DNA from: Candidatus Competibacteraceae bacterium
GTDB taxonomy: Bacteria > Pseudomonadota > Gammaproteobacteria > Competibacterales > Competibacteraceae
Direction: 5' to 3'
Length of the DNA: 64,000 nucleotides
Assembly (NCBI GenBank): GCA_016712625.1
Contig: JADJQQ010000001.1
Location: forward strand, 868,001-932,000
In this document: positions 18,166 to 28,155 of the stretch, piece after piece
How the letters are laid out: each line of letters starts with the position of its first letter
Numbering within the stretch: the first letter of the stretch is position 1
Notes under the pieces: model-generated
Seen by the model: only the letters and a program-made list of their open reading frames with translations
The model's database searches: none
What the model was told of the DNA's origin: nothing
Translations under genes and position numbers: made by a program

Positions 18166-18869
18166 TGATGCTGAAGCTGGATACCGTTCACACCTTCTAC
18201 GGTCAGATTGAAGCCTTGAAAGGCGTTTCGCTGGAAGTGCATCCCGGCGAAATCGTCACCCTGATCGGGGCCAACGGCGCGGGCAAGAGCACGCTGCTGA
18301 TGACGATCTGCGGCTCGCCGCATGCCACCAAAGGCTCGGTGGCGTTCGAGGGGCAGGACATCACCCAACAGCCGACTCACGTCATCATGCAGTGCGGGCT
18401 GGCGCTGGTGCCGGAAGGCCGACGGATTTTCCCCGGCCTGACCGTACAGGAAAATTTGCAGATGGGCGGTTTCTTCGCCGACAAGTCGCGGCTGGACACC
18501 GATCTGGAGCGGGTCTTTACCCTGTTTCCGCGCCTTAAGGAACGCCGCCATCAGCGCGGCGGCACGCTGTCCGGCGGCGAACAGCAGATGCTGGCCATCG
18601 GTCGCGCTTTGATGGGCCGACCCAATCTCTTGCTGTTGGATGAACCCTCGTTGGGGCTGGCCCCCATCATCATCGCCCAGATTTTTCAGATTCTGAAGGA
18701 AATTCGCGAGGAAGGCGTCACCATCTTTCTGGTGGAACAGAACGCCCACCGCGCCCTGCAATTAGCGGATCGGGGCTACGTACTGGAAAACGGCCGGATT
18801 GTGCTAGCTGATACGGGCGCTAACCTGCTGGCTAATGACGAAGTACGGAAGGCGTATCTAGGCGGTTAG
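18165..18869 (+). CDS. livF: branched-chain amino acid ABC transporter ATPase LivF
   Basis: The second ATPase of the transporter, about 234 residues. Walker A is GANGAGKST, the signature L-S-G-G-E-Q-Q-M-L-A-I-G-R and Walker B L-L-L-L-D-E-P-S-L-G-L, all intact. Start choice among GTG 18162, ATG 18165 and ATG 18168 is uncertain; all lie at the livG stop. It ends the operon, followed by a strong hairpin. Confidence 0.95.
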   Translation: MMLKLDTVHTFYGQIEALKGVSLEVHPGEIVTLIGANGAGKSTLLMTICGSPHATKGSVAFEGQDITQQPTHVIMQCGLALVPEGRRIFPGLTVQENLQMGGFFADKSRLDTDLERVFTLFPRLKERRHQRGGTLSGGEQQMLAIGRALMGRPNLLLLDEPSLGLAPIIIAQIFQILKEIREEGVTIFLVEQNAHRALQLADRGYVLENGRIVLADTGANLLANDEVRKAYLGG

Positions 18870-18892
18870 CCAATAAGCTTTTCGAAAACCGA

Positions 18893-18932
18893 TTGCTTTG
18901 ATCTCTTCCGCGGTGGGAGGAGATCAAAGCAA
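18893..18932. terminator. bidirectional terminator hairpin between livF and adk
   Basis: A perfect 13-base inverted repeat (TTGCTTTGATCTC at 18893-18905, complement at 18920-18932) lies between two converging genes. On the minus strand the exit side reads TCGGTTTTC, giving a short T-run; on the plus strand none follows. Long stem and location support transcript ending for both genes. Confidence 0.7.
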
Positions 18933-18951
18933 GATTACAGAGCCTGAAAAT

Positions 18952-19515
18952 TCAAGCGATCTCATCCAGCGCCGCGCGGATTCGAGCGCCGATCTCATCG
19001 ACCGTCCCGGTGCCTTTGACCTTACGTAGCAACCCTTTCTGGGCGTAATAATCGATCAACGGCGCGGTCTTCTCCTCGAATACCCGCAACCGGTTGCGGA
19101 TAGTCGCTTCGTTATCATCAGCTCGGCCACGCCCCAACAAGCGCTTGACGATTTCTTCATAATCCACTTCAAAGAATAGCACCCTATCAAGGGGCTGTTT
19201 GAGCTTGGTCAGCAGTTTATCCAATGCTTCCGCCTGCGACAGATCGCGCGGGAAACCGTCCATCATGAAGCCTTTGGGATTAATTTGCGCCAACGCCCGC
19301 AGACCGTTTTCGATCATGCCGAGCACAATATCGAACGGCACCAGATCGCCAGCATCCATGAAGGGCTTGGCGCGTTGACCTAACTCGGTGCCGGCGCTCA
19401 CTTCGGCGCGCAATAAATCGCCGGTCGCGACCGTGGAAATGCCGTAGCGTTGAATAATGGAGTCGGTTTGGGTTCCCTTGCCAGAGCCAGGCGCGCCTAA
19501 CAGAACAATTCTCAT
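18952..19515 (-). CDS. adk: adenylate kinase, short-LID form
   Basis: Adk interconverts ATP plus AMP and two ADP. The P-loop is GAPGSGKGT (residues 7-15), and the AMP-binding D-G-F-P-R and the L-L-G-R-G-R-A-D-D-N-E LID region are present. At 187 residues it lacks the long LID insertion of the 214-residue E. coli enzyme, and there are no zinc-binding cysteines. Short forms occur in other gammaproteobacteria such as Xanthomonas. Start is ATG 19515; the gene is divergent from ppa. Confidence 0.96.
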   Translation of the reverse strand: MRIVLLGAPGSGKGTQTDSIIQRYGISTVATGDLLRAEVSAGTELGQRAKPFMDAGDLVPFDIVLGMIENGLRALAQINPKGFMMDGFPRDLSQAEALDKLLTKLKQPLDRVLFFEVDYEEIVKRLLGRGRADDNEATIRNRLRVFEEKTAPLIDYYAQKGLLRKVKGTGTVDEIGARIRAALDEIA

Positions 19516-19776
19516 AATGGTTTCACTCTTTCAGTGGTGGGCAATCAATACCGGAAAGCAATGGTGCGCTCAAATTATAGCGTGCCTATTCGACAAACAG
19601 CCGCCAGCAGCACCGAATCCACAGGATCCGCGGCAGGCGAAAGACCCAGAATCGCTGATTGACCGTTGCATGCCGTTTCCGATCCACAGCCAAGCTGCTA
19701 AGCGTTCAGGCTTGTTGTAGTATAAGCGCTAACGATAACCTGCCTCTTTCACTACCGCCGCGCAAAAGGTTACACG

Positions 19777-20310
19777 ATGATCTTGGATAGAGTAGGCCCT
19801 GGCCATAATCTTCCTGAGGAATTCAACGTTATTATCGAGATTCCGGCGCACGCAGACCCCGTCAAATACGAAGTAGATAAAGAAACGGGCGCCTTATTTG
19901 TGGATCGTTTTATGAATACGGCGATGCACTATCCCTGTAACTATGGCTATATTCCTAATACCCTAGGCGAGGATGGCGATCCCTTGGATGTGCTGGTCGT
20001 GGCGCCTTTAGCGGTGATCAGTGGATGTGTGGTGCGCTGTCGACCCTTGGGCGTGCTGCATATGACGGATGAGGATGGGGGTGATCCCAAGCTCTTGGCC
20101 GTGCCCATCAAATCAGAATGCGCGCTCTATGACCAGATCGAGTCAGTAGACCAGATGCCCAAGGCCCAATTGAATCAGATTGCTCACTTTTTTCAACATT
20201 ACAAAGACCTCGATTCAGGAAAATGGGTTCAAATCGATGGTTGGAGCGGGCCGGAAGACGCGAAAGCTGAAGTCATGAAAAGCGTGGAACGTTACCAGCG
20301 CCACCAATAA
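19777..20310 (+). CDS. ppa: inorganic pyrophosphatase
   Basis: A soluble family I pyrophosphatase that hydrolyses PPi to two phosphates and drives biosynthetic reactions forward. The 177-residue length equals the E. coli enzyme (176). Active-site residues are visible in Y-P-C-N-Y-G-Y-I and E-D-G-D-P-L-D-V-L-V, the metal-binding DxDPxD-type signature. It lies directly upstream of the membrane pyrophosphatase hppA, so two enzymes for the same substrate are side by side. Confidence 0.96.
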   Translation: MILDRVGPGHNLPEEFNVIIEIPAHADPVKYEVDKETGALFVDRFMNTAMHYPCNYGYIPNTLGEDGDPLDVLVVAPLAVISGCVVRCRPLGVLHMTDEDGGDPKLLAVPIKSECALYDQIESVDQMPKAQLNQIAHFFQHYKDLDSGKWVQIDGWSGPEDAKAEVMKSVERYQRHQ

Positions 20311-20585
20311 ACTATGGATTCATCAATCGCGGGTATAATTCTGGATGCTTCCTCCTCAAAATCGAGGTTCGAGCATTTCAAATCGGGGAAATGGGGCGGA
20401 TGCCAAGCTGCCTTAAGCGGGTCATCCTTGGACCATCTTTAGATGAGGGAGCGTGATATGCTGGTTGAGGTTTTCCAGATCCGGTGATCTGATCGCCGGA
20501 TCGGATCGACGTTCGGACGAGGATTTACCTACTGGCCGTAAGCAATGAGCACTATAACCATCACACTATAATTCGGAGAAAAATT
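20311..20585 (+). promoter_or_regulatory. hppA upstream region: two TATAAT boxes and a hairpin
   Basis: Exact TATAAT boxes occur at 20334-20339 and 20567-20572, neither with a strong -35. Between them GATCCGG (20478-20484) and CCGGATC (20496-20502) form a 7-base stem with an 11-base loop and no T-run, so it may be a leader structure rather than a terminator. The second box is only 14 bases before a short open frame, so it is less likely to serve that frame; the first would give a leader of about 280 bases. Confidence 0.4.
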
Positions 20586-20636
20586 ATGCTCTTACGTTAT
20601 CCACACTGCGGAGGAAATTGGTCATGGCGACAGTAG
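20586..20636 (+). CDS. possible 16-residue leader peptide overlapping the hppA start
   Basis: A short frame from ATG 20586 to TAG 20636 encodes MLLRYPHCGGNWSWRQ. It has its own GGAG (20574-20577) at suitable spacing, contains the hppA ribosome site, and ends 12 bases inside hppA in another frame. Translation of it could open or block hppA initiation. No homology is recognised and the peptide may be chance; the arrangement is what is seen. Confidence 0.3.
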   Translation: MLLRYPHCGGNWSWRQ

Positions 20637-22673
20637 GGTTAATTTTGGCGTTACTTTGCGCCATCGGGGCGCTGGTTTACGGCGCCCAATCGGTCAAATG
20701 GATTCTCGCCAAGGACCCCGGCAACGCGCGGATGCAAGAAATCGCCACCGCCATCCAGGAGGGCGCTCGGGCCTACCTGAACCGGCAGTACACCACCATC
20801 GCCATCGTCGGCGTGGTGGTCGGCGCGGTCATCCTGTTCACCTTGGGCACGCTCTCGGCCATCGGCTTCGTGATCGGCGCGGTGTGCTCGGGCGTGGCCG
20901 GCTACATCGGCATGTACGTTTCGGTGCGCGCCAACGTCCGCACCGCGCAGGCCGCTCACGACGGACTGAACGCGGCGCTGGAAGTCGCGTTTCGCGGCGG
21001 CGCGATCACCGGTCTGCTGGTGGTCGGCCTCGGCCTGCTCGGCGTGGCTGGCTATTACATTCTGCTGTACGCCTTCGCCGGCGCCGTCCCCGATCTCGGC
21101 CCGCTGATCGGACTGGCCTTCGGCAGCTCGCTGATCTCCATCTTCGCCCGACTGGGCGGCGGCATCTTCACCAAGGGCGCGGACGTCGGCGCCGATCTGG
21201 TCGGCAAGGTCGAGGCCGGCATCCCCGAAGACGATCCGCGCAACCCGGCGGTCATCGCCGACAACGTGGGCGACAACGTGGGCGACTGCGCCGGCATGGC
21301 CGCCGACCTGTTCGAGACCTACGCCGTCACCATCATCGCCACCATGCTGGTGGGCAGTCTGATGTTCACCGGCGACGCTGATCCAGAACGCCATCGCTCT
21401 GCCGCTGGTAATGGGCGGTGTGTCGATCATCGCCTCGATCATCGGCTGCGGCTTCGTCAAGGCCCGGGAAGGCGAGAAGATCATGAACGCCCTGTATCGG
21501 GGCTTGGCGGTGGCCGGCGGCATTTCCGCCGTCGTCTTCCTGCCGGTCATCTTCCTGCTGATGGGCGGCGCGCATTTTTGGGGTCTGTGGGGTTCGGCGC
21601 TGGTGGGACTGGGCCTAACCGCCGCCATGGTGGTCGTTACCGAATACTACACCGCCACCGAGTACAGCCCGGTGCGTAAATTGGCTGAAGCCTGCACCAC
21701 GGGTCATGCCACCAACATCATCTCCGGCTTGGCGGTGTCGATGAAGGCCACCGCGCTCCCCGTGCTTGCGGTGTGCCTGAGCATCGGCCTCGCCTACTCT
21801 TGGGCGGGCCTGTACGGCATTGCCATCGCCGCCACCTCAATGCTGTCGATGGCCGGCATCATTGTCGCTCTGGACGCCTATGGGCCGATCACCGACAACG
21901 CCGGCGGCATCGCCGAAATGGCGGAAATGGACGAGAAGATTCGTGGCATCACCGATCCGCTGGACGCCGTGGGCAACACCACGAAAGCGGTCACCAAGGG
22001 ATATGCTATCGGTTCAGCCGGCCTAGCGGCGCTGGTGCTGTTCGCGGACTTTGAGCACAAGCTGGAACTGGCTCATATCAAGGTGGATTTCTCCCTGACT
22101 GATCCGGTGGTGATCATCGGCCTGTTCATTGGCGGCATGATCCCGTTCCTGTTCGGCGCGATGGCGATGGAAGCGGTCGGCCGCGCCGCCGGTGCGGTGG
22201 TGCTCGAAGTGCGCCGCCAGTTCCAGGAAATCGCCGGCATTATGGAAGGCACCACCAAGCCCGATTATTCGCGCGCGGTCGATTTGCTGACCAAGGCCGC
22301 GATCAAGGAAATGATCATCCCCTCGCTATTACCCGTGCTGACCCCCATCGTGGTTGCCTTCGGAATGGCTTGGCTGATGGGTCCCGAAGCTGGACCGAAG
22401 GCGCTGGGCGGTCTGCTCATGGGCACCATTATCACCGGCCTGTTCGTGGCTCTTTCGATGACCGCGGGTGGCGGCGCCTGGGATAACGCCAAGAAGTACA
22501 TCGAAGACGGCAACTTCGGCGGCAAAGGTTCTGAAGCCCACAAGGCGGCGGTCACTGGCGACACTGTCGGCGACCCCTACAAGGACACCGCCGGCCCAGC
22601 CGTCAATCCGCTGATCAAGATCATCAACATCGTCGCTCTGCTCATCGTGCCGTTGTTAGTCGCGATGAAGTAA
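20624..22673 (+). CDS. hppA: K+-independent proton-translocating pyrophosphatase, frameshifted
   Basis: HppA couples PPi hydrolysis (or synthesis) to proton pumping across the inner membrane. The substrate motif D-N-V-G-D-N-V-G-D-C-A-G-M-A-A-D-L-F is intact. The G-N-T-T-K-A motif has lysine where K+-dependent enzymes have alanine, indicating the K+-independent class. The frame breaks at about 21376-21381: the first part ends M-F-T-G-D-A, and the next frame resumes L-I-Q-N-A-I-A-L-P-L-V-M-G-G. One extra or two missing bases explain this; corrected length is about 682 residues, normal for the family. GAGG precedes ATG 20624. moaC follows after six bases. Confidence 0.9.
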
Positions 22674-22679
22674 GAGTCC

Positions 22680-23156
22680 GTGGCTGAACTGAGCCACTTC
22701 AACGCCGCCGGCGAGGCCCACATGGTCGATGTGGGCGATAAGGACATCACTCGCCGGATGGCTGTTGCTGAAGGTTGGATCAACATGCGGCCGGCCACCT
22801 TGCAACGGATCGTGGCCGGCGCGCACGCCAAGGGTGATGTACTCGGCGTCGCCCGCATCGCTGGGATTATGGCGGCCAAGCGCACCGCCGAACTGATTCC
22901 GCTCTGTCACCCGCTCGCGCTGACCCGAATCGCGGTGGAACTGGAACCGGCCACCGACAAACCGGCCGTCCGCTGTCAAGCCACTGTCGAAACGCGCGGT
23001 CGCACCGGCGTTGAAATGGAAGCCCTGACCGCCGTGCAAATCGCCCTGCTCACCGTCTACGATATGTGCAAGGCGATAGATCGAGGCATGAGCGTTACCG
23101 ATATCCGATTGTTGGAAAAAACTGGCGGCAAATCTGGCGACTGGCGGCGGGAATGA
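22680..23156 (+). CDS. moaC: cyclic pyranopterin monophosphate synthase
   Basis: MoaC makes cyclic pyranopterin monophosphate from the MoaA product in molybdenum cofactor synthesis. The 158-residue protein shows the family segments M-V-D-V-G-D-K, K-R-T-A-E-L-I-P-L-C-H-P-L and T-G-V-E-M-E-A-L-T-A-V, which hold the catalytic lysine and active-site histidine. GTG 22680 is used, six bases after hppA. It overlaps rnd by four bases (ATGA). No other moa gene is in view. Confidence 0.95.
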   Translation: MAELSHFNAAGEAHMVDVGDKDITRRMAVAEGWINMRPATLQRIVAGAHAKGDVLGVARIAGIMAAKRTAELIPLCHPLALTRIAVELEPATDKPAVRCQATVETRGRTGVEMEALTAVQIALLTVYDMCKAIDRGMSVTDIRLLEKTGGKSGDWRRE

Positions 23157-24262
23157 GCCACCTTTACATCGTCGATCAGGCCGCGCTTGACGATTTTTGC
23201 CAGCGGATCGACAAGGCGCCGTGGCTGGCAATCGACACGGAGTTCATTCGCGAGCAGACCTATTACCCGCAACTCTGCCTGATCCAGATTGCCGTTCCCG
23301 GCCAAATCGCCTGCATCGATCCGTTGGCCTTGCCCTCGCTGGAGCCGCTGTTAGACCGGCTCCATGACCCGGCCATCACCAAGGTGCTACATGCCGCCCA
23401 TCAGGATTTGGAAATTTTTTTTCACCTGCGCGGCGCGGTGCCGTCGCCGGTTTTCGACACCCAACTGGCGGCGCTGGTCCTGGGATACGGTAACCAGATC
23501 GGCTACGCCAGCCTGGTGCAACAAGTGCTCGGCGTGACGCTGGCCAAGGCCTACACCCGCGCCGACTGGCGACAGCGGCCGATGGCGGCGGAATGGCTGG
23601 CCTATGCGGCGGACGATGTGCGTTATCTGGGAGAAATTTATACCCAGCAACTGGCGGCGCTGCGCCTACGCGGCTGGGCGGCCGCCCTAGCCGAGGATTT
23701 TCAGGCATTAACCGAGGTAGAGCGCTACCGCCCGCAACCCCAAGAGCAATGGCGGCGGGTGCGGGAGCAGAACCGTCTCCGTGGGGTAGAACTGGCGGTG
23801 CTACGGGCGCTGGCCGCCTGGCGGGAAGAGCAAGCCAGCCAGAACGACCGTCCCCGCCGCTGGATCCTGGACGACACGGTGCTGGTGGAACTCGCTCGCC
23901 GGCTGCCGGAAACGTTGGAGGAGTTGCGCCTTATCCACGGTTTGCCCAACACCACCCGCCAGCGGCATGGGGCGACTTTGCTAGCGCTGATCGCCGCCGC
24001 TCGAAACGAAGCGCCCGAACGCTGGCCCGCGCCGCCACGCCGCCCGCGCCTTTCGCCAAAGCGGGCCGCCGAAATAGACACTCTGTTGGATCGGGTGGCG
24101 GCGAAAGCCAATCAGTATGGCATCGCGCCGCACCACATCGCCGATCAACGAGAGATCGAACGCTTATTAGCGGGTGAAGATTGCCGACTGCTCCACGGCT
24201 GGCGGGCAGCGGCCGTCGGCAAGGAACTGGCCGCGCACATTTCCGCGGGCCGTGATTCGTAA
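23153..24262 (+). CDS. rnd: ribonuclease D
   Basis: RNase D is a 3'-to-5' exonuclease that trims tRNA and small RNA precursors. The DEDDy active-site residues appear in A-I-D-T-E-F (D28, E30), A-A-H-Q-D-L-E-I-F-F and Y-A-A-D-D-V-R-Y-L. An HRDC domain follows at about 205-285 (R-G-V-E-L-A-V-L-R-A-L-A-A-W-R), and the C-terminal region matches the family. ATG 23153 overlaps the moaC stop and gives 369 residues (E. coli 375). Confidence 0.95.
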   Translation: MSHLYIVDQAALDDFCQRIDKAPWLAIDTEFIREQTYYPQLCLIQIAVPGQIACIDPLALPSLEPLLDRLHDPAITKVLHAAHQDLEIFFHLRGAVPSPVFDTQLAALVLGYGNQIGYASLVQQVLGVTLAKAYTRADWRQRPMAAEWLAYAADDVRYLGEIYTQQLAALRLRGWAAALAEDFQALTEVERYRPQPQEQWRRVREQNRLRGVELAVLRALAAWREEQASQNDRPRRWILDDTVLVELARRLPETLEELRLIHGLPNTTRQRHGATLLALIAAARNEAPERWPAPPRRPRLSPKRAAEIDTLLDRVAAKANQYGIAPHHIADQREIERLLAGEDCRLLHGWRAAAVGKELAAHISAGRDS

Positions 24263-24489
24263 GCTCCGGCCCAGCATTAAGCAGCTTTCCCTGTATTCCT
24301 CAAACCAGCGTATCGCATTCAGGCAATATTCACGTTATCAGCCCCATACTTCGTTTCACAGTGTGGGTGTATGTGGGTTTTCATGACGGCGCCACTATTA
24401 ATCTTTTGATACTGTTAGTGACCGCCGTCATCCTTTTCCCAATCGGCCCCAAGCGAACGCCCATCACAGGATAACTCGGAGAAACGTTG

Positions 24490-24822
24490 ATGAATAAACC
24501 GTGCAAGATCGCCATGCTTGTTGCCGCTTTGGGGTTGACCACGGCGTGCGCCACGCCTGACGCACCGTATTATCACACCCAAAACGGCGCCCTGATGGGC
24601 GCGGCGGCCGGCGCGGTCATTGGCCATCAGCTCGACCATCGTAACGGCGCTGTCGCTGGCGGATTGGCCGGCGCGCTGATCGGCGGCTCGGTCGGCAATC
24701 AGATGGATTATTATCGCAATGACGGCGGTAATCCTTATTGGCGGAACCGTCCGCCACCGCGACGCTACCGTTATCGCGATTACGGGCCTCCGCCGGGTTA
24801 CCACTACGGCCCTTCGTACTGA
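24490..24822 (+). CDS. small glycine-zipper lipoprotein, function unknown
   Basis: A 110-residue exported protein. The hydrophobic N-terminus ends in a cysteine at about residue 20 (L-T-T-A-C-A-T), a fair lipobox with T rather than L at -3. A glycine-zipper stretch follows (A-L-M-G-A-A-A-G-A-V-I-G, then G-G-L-A-G-A-L-I-G-G), a pattern of outer-membrane-associated proteins such as the YMGG/SlyB-like groups. The C-terminus is rich in Tyr, Arg and Pro (R-Y-R-Y-R-D-Y-G-P-P-P-G-Y). CGGAGAA precedes ATG 24490 and a strong terminator follows, so it is a single-gene unit. Confidence 0.75.
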   Translation: MNKPCKIAMLVAALGLTTACATPDAPYYHTQNGALMGAAAGAVIGHQLDHRNGAVAGGLAGALIGGSVGNQMDYYRNDGGNPYWRNRPPPRRYRYRDYGPPPGYHYGPSY

Positions 24823-24843
24823 ATTTCAAGCTAACGCTGTTTG

Positions 24844-24884
24844 CGCAAAATCCCGACACCCAAGCGGTCGGGATTTTGCGTTTT
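24844..24884 (+). terminator. Rho-independent terminator after the glycine-zipper gene
   Basis: A perfect 14-base stem (CGCAAAATCCCGAC at 24844-24857, complement at 24867-24880) with a 9-base loop is followed by four T bases (24881-24884). Confidence 0.85.
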
Positions 24885-24979
24885 AACTTCAACCCATTAG
24901 AAGCGACCGCGAGTGACCGCTTAAACGAGCGGCCCTTGACAGGGTTATTTCCTTCAAAGCAGCCGCTCGCTATCCGCGA

Positions 24980-25747
24980 TTAGGTCAGATTGGCCGAGCG
25001 CCACCAGTTATTGTGATCCCGGCGCAGGACCTCATGGGTCGGTATCGGATAGAAGGCCAGATCCGGCCCATTACCCATATAAATGCCGCTCTTGATCATG
25101 CGATAGGGGAATTCCAGCGAATGCACCCGATGGACCAATTTGCTTTGCTTGCCGGTTGGATCGACTTCCAGCAGAGCTTCGCGCAAATGATGCATGAAAG
25201 AGTACGGCAGATCGCCCACCGCCCCATTGGCCGGATCGCTCGCCAACGCGCCCAAACCCAACTCGACGAAACACAAGCCGGGGAAGCGGATGAATTTAGC
25301 CGGTTGGCTAGTCACACCCTCATAATAGCCGCGCGGATCTTGCGCGCTGACCACCAGGCTGTTGACTGGGGCAAGATCCTGATACATATGTAGGCCCTTC
25401 TCCTTGGCCGGAAACGCATCGCTACGACTGAGGCCCAAGGTTTGGCCATAAGCAGTGCTCAGATACAGCTTTTGCAGGGCGCTGATCGGAATGTGCTCCA
25501 GCACGCGATAAACCGCGATATAAACCGAATTCTTGGGGGTTCCATCGGGGTGCGCAACACACCGTTTGAGACCTTCATCAATGTTGAAAAACTCATGACG
25601 GAAGTTAGGATCGATTTCGAAAAAAATGGCCTGCCCTTTGGATTTGTACTTGTGGCCGGTCGAGTAGTATTGCCCGAACTGTTCCGGCGAGAGCATGGAA
25701 GCGATCAACGCCTCGGGAATCAGCGAGAAGTAAAGATGAATCGTCAT
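24980..25747 (-). CDS. conserved-looking protein of unknown function, 255 residues
   Basis: I do not recognise this protein. It starts M-T-I-H-L-Y-F-S-L-I-P-E-A-L-I-A and has no signal peptide or membrane segment, so it is probably cytoplasmic. Aromatic and charged residues are evenly spread, codon use matches its neighbours, and the C-terminus contains H-E-V-L-R-R-D-H-N-N-W-W-R. The frame is clean over its full length, which supports a real gene. It stands alone between a plus-strand terminator and the DUF255 gene, on the same strand as the latter but 165 bases downstream of it. Confidence 0.7.
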   Translation of the reverse strand: MTIHLYFSLIPEALIASMLSPEQFGQYYSTGHKYKSKGQAIFFEIDPNFRHEFFNIDEGLKRCVAHPDGTPKNSVYIAVYRVLEHIPISALQKLYLSTAYGQTLGLSRSDAFPAKEKGLHMYQDLAPVNSLVVSAQDPRGYYEGVTSQPAKFIRFPGLCFVELGLGALASDPANGAVGDLPYSFMHHLREALLEVDPTGKQSKLVHRVHSLEFPYRMIKSGIYMGNGPDLAFYPIPTHEVLRRDHNNWWRSANLT

Positions 25748-25912
25748 GGTTATAGAGCCTCTCCAAGATTGGGATGAGCTAAAAGCGCCTTAACAGAAAA
25801 TAGCAAGCTTTTCGGGAAAGCGATAAGGTTCGTGGCTGCGCACTGACATTTATCCTCTCTCATTATATGGGAGCTGACAACACAGCGCCTATGGTTCTTG
25901 ATATTTCCTAAA

Positions 25913-28010
25913 TCAAGCGACCGCGATCTCTAACGGGACTAAGTAACGTTCCAGCTCCGCAAGCGTCGAAATCGGCGGCAAGCACTGCAAGCCATTACAG
26001 ACATAGGCTACAACCGGCTCCGTTCCAATTCGCCGTTCAGCCAAGAGTTCCGCCGGCAGAACAGCCGCCGCCGGAATCGCCAAGGTTAGCCGCCGCGGTG
26101 CATACGGTTTGACGCAGCGTTCTCGCCACGTCTCCAGCATCGCGCCGCCGCCGCGCAAAAGGATGATTTGCACCGGTTCCAGATACCCTTCCAAGGCCGT
26201 CAGCATCGCATTGCAGGCAGAGGGCATCTGCTGAATCACTGGCCAGGCCCAACGCAACGCCCGCTCGGCCGCATCCAGATACCCCGTTCGTCCGGTCAGA
26301 TGACCCAGTTTCAATAACACGTCAATAGCGACGCCGTTGCCGGCCGGAAGGGCGTCATCGTGCGCCGATTTAGGCCGTTGGATCAACCGTTCGTGGTCGG
26401 AGGCCGTGAAATAAAAACCGCCAGCCGCATGATCTTCGAATTGATTTAACAGGACATCAGCCAGCGTCAGGGCAAAATCGAGATCGCCATCGCGCCAACG
26501 ACATTGCAACAATTCCAGAATGCCAGCGATCAAAAAAACATAATCATCCAGATAAGCGTTCAGCCGACTTTGCCGATCCTTGTAAACCGCCAACAATCGA
26601 CCATCGCGCCAAAGATGGGCGCGGATAAAATCCAGGGCGCGTTCCGCCGAGCGCGCGAAATCAGGACGCCCCAAATGGCGGCTGGCGCTGGCCATGCCTT
26701 GGATCATCAAGCCGTTCCAAGCGGTCAGGATTTTCTCATCCCGTCCCGGCCAAACTCGCTGCGAGCGCGCCGCCAGCAGCTTATGGCGGGCATCCGCTAG
26801 CCGTTGCTGGTCAGCCACTCCAGCCGTGTCGCCATGGGTCTGCCGGAGCCATTCCAAACGCTCCGCCGCCACTCGCAAATGCCAAGCGCTCTCAAAATTG
26901 GGGGGCTGGTCGAGGCCCGTAATAGGGGGCGACAACCGCATAGTCTTCCGCGTCCAACAACACCCGCGCCTGTTCAGGCGCCCACAAGTAAAATTTGCCC
27001 TCTTCCCCTTCGGAATCCGCATCGAGGGTAGCGTAATATCCGCCATCTGGCGACTGCATCTCCCGCATCACCCATCCGCTGGTTTCCTCGGTCACGGTTC
27101 GAAACAGCGGGTCATGCGTCGCTTGCCAAGCCTGGGCGTACAACGCCAATAATGGGCCGTTATCGTACAACATCTTCTCAAAATGCGGAATTTCCCACCT
27201 TGCGTCCACCGAATAACGGTAGAACCCACCGCCAAGCTGGTCGTAGATCCCACCCAACGCCATCTTCCGCAGAGTGGTCAGCACAACGGTTTCGGACTCT
27301 CGATCCACTGCGCTTTGTTGAGCGCTGATTGCCCAGTGCCGCAGCAACCGTTCCAAGCTCGTCGGATGCGGAAATTTCGGCGCGGCGCCAAAACCGCCGT
27401 TCACCGGATCGAAGCCACGCACCAATTGGTCGCGCGCCACCTGTAAAGGAGCGCCATTCAAAACCGCCATGCCGGCCGCTGGCGCGCTAATTTCGAAACG
27501 CAAGGCGTCCAGCAACAGCTGATTCTGTTCGCGCAAAACGTCTCGCTGCTGGCGATAATAGCCGCTGATGCGCCGTAATACCTCAGTGAAGGCAGGCATC
27601 CCGTAACGGGGCGTCTTGGGGAAATAAGTGCCCCCGACAAAAGGCAGTTGATCGTCGTGCATTAAAAACATCGTCAACGGCCAGCCGCCAGCGCGCCGAT
27701 TCATCAACTGAAAAGCCGTCTGATAAATCTTGTCAAGATCAGGCCGTTCCTCGCGATCAACCTTAATGTTGACGAATAGCTCGTTCATGACGCGAGCGGT
27801 GGCTTCATCCTCAAAAGATTCGTGGGCCATTACATGGCACCAGTGGCAGGCGGAATAGCCGATCGACAACAGGATCGGTTTTTCCTCGCATCGGGCTTGC
27901 GCCAAAGCGGCCTGATCCCAAGGCTGCCAAGCCACTGGATTGTGGGCGTGCTGGCGCAAGTACGGACTGGTTTCCTTGATCAAGCGATTGGTATAAGGCG
28001 GTTCGGACAT
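25913..28010 (-). CDS. DUF255 thioredoxin-fold protein (YyaL/SSP411-like), frameshifted
   Basis: The N-terminal DUF255 thioredoxin-like domain carries S-A-C-H-W-C-H-V-M-A-H-E-S-F, and the C-terminal half is an alpha/alpha toroid related to glycosidase and epimerase folds. Bacterial function is not well established. The frame breaks at 26915-26917 (plus-strand CCC): the upstream part ends V-A-P-Y-Y-G and the next frame resumes L-D-Q-P-P-N-F-E-S-A-W-H-L. Removing one base from this three-base run restores a 698-residue protein of normal size. ATG 28010 (M-S-E-P-P-Y-T-N-R-L) is chosen although the frame is open upstream. Confidence 0.87.
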
Positions 28011-28155
28011 GGCGGCGCTCCAGCAACACGGAAAATCGGCGAGACGCATATAACGATTTCTCGGATAATACCAACTAAGCTTGTCCACCTCCTCCCCAAG
28101 CATGATGCCGATCCCCACCGCTCGGCTGCGCCATTCACTCCGAGGAATCTGGATT

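Noticed and set aside
20651..21628. 325-codon minus-strand frame opposite hppA
   Set aside because: It mirrors the GC-rich coding strand of hppA; composition is Ala/His/Asp-rich as expected from antisense.
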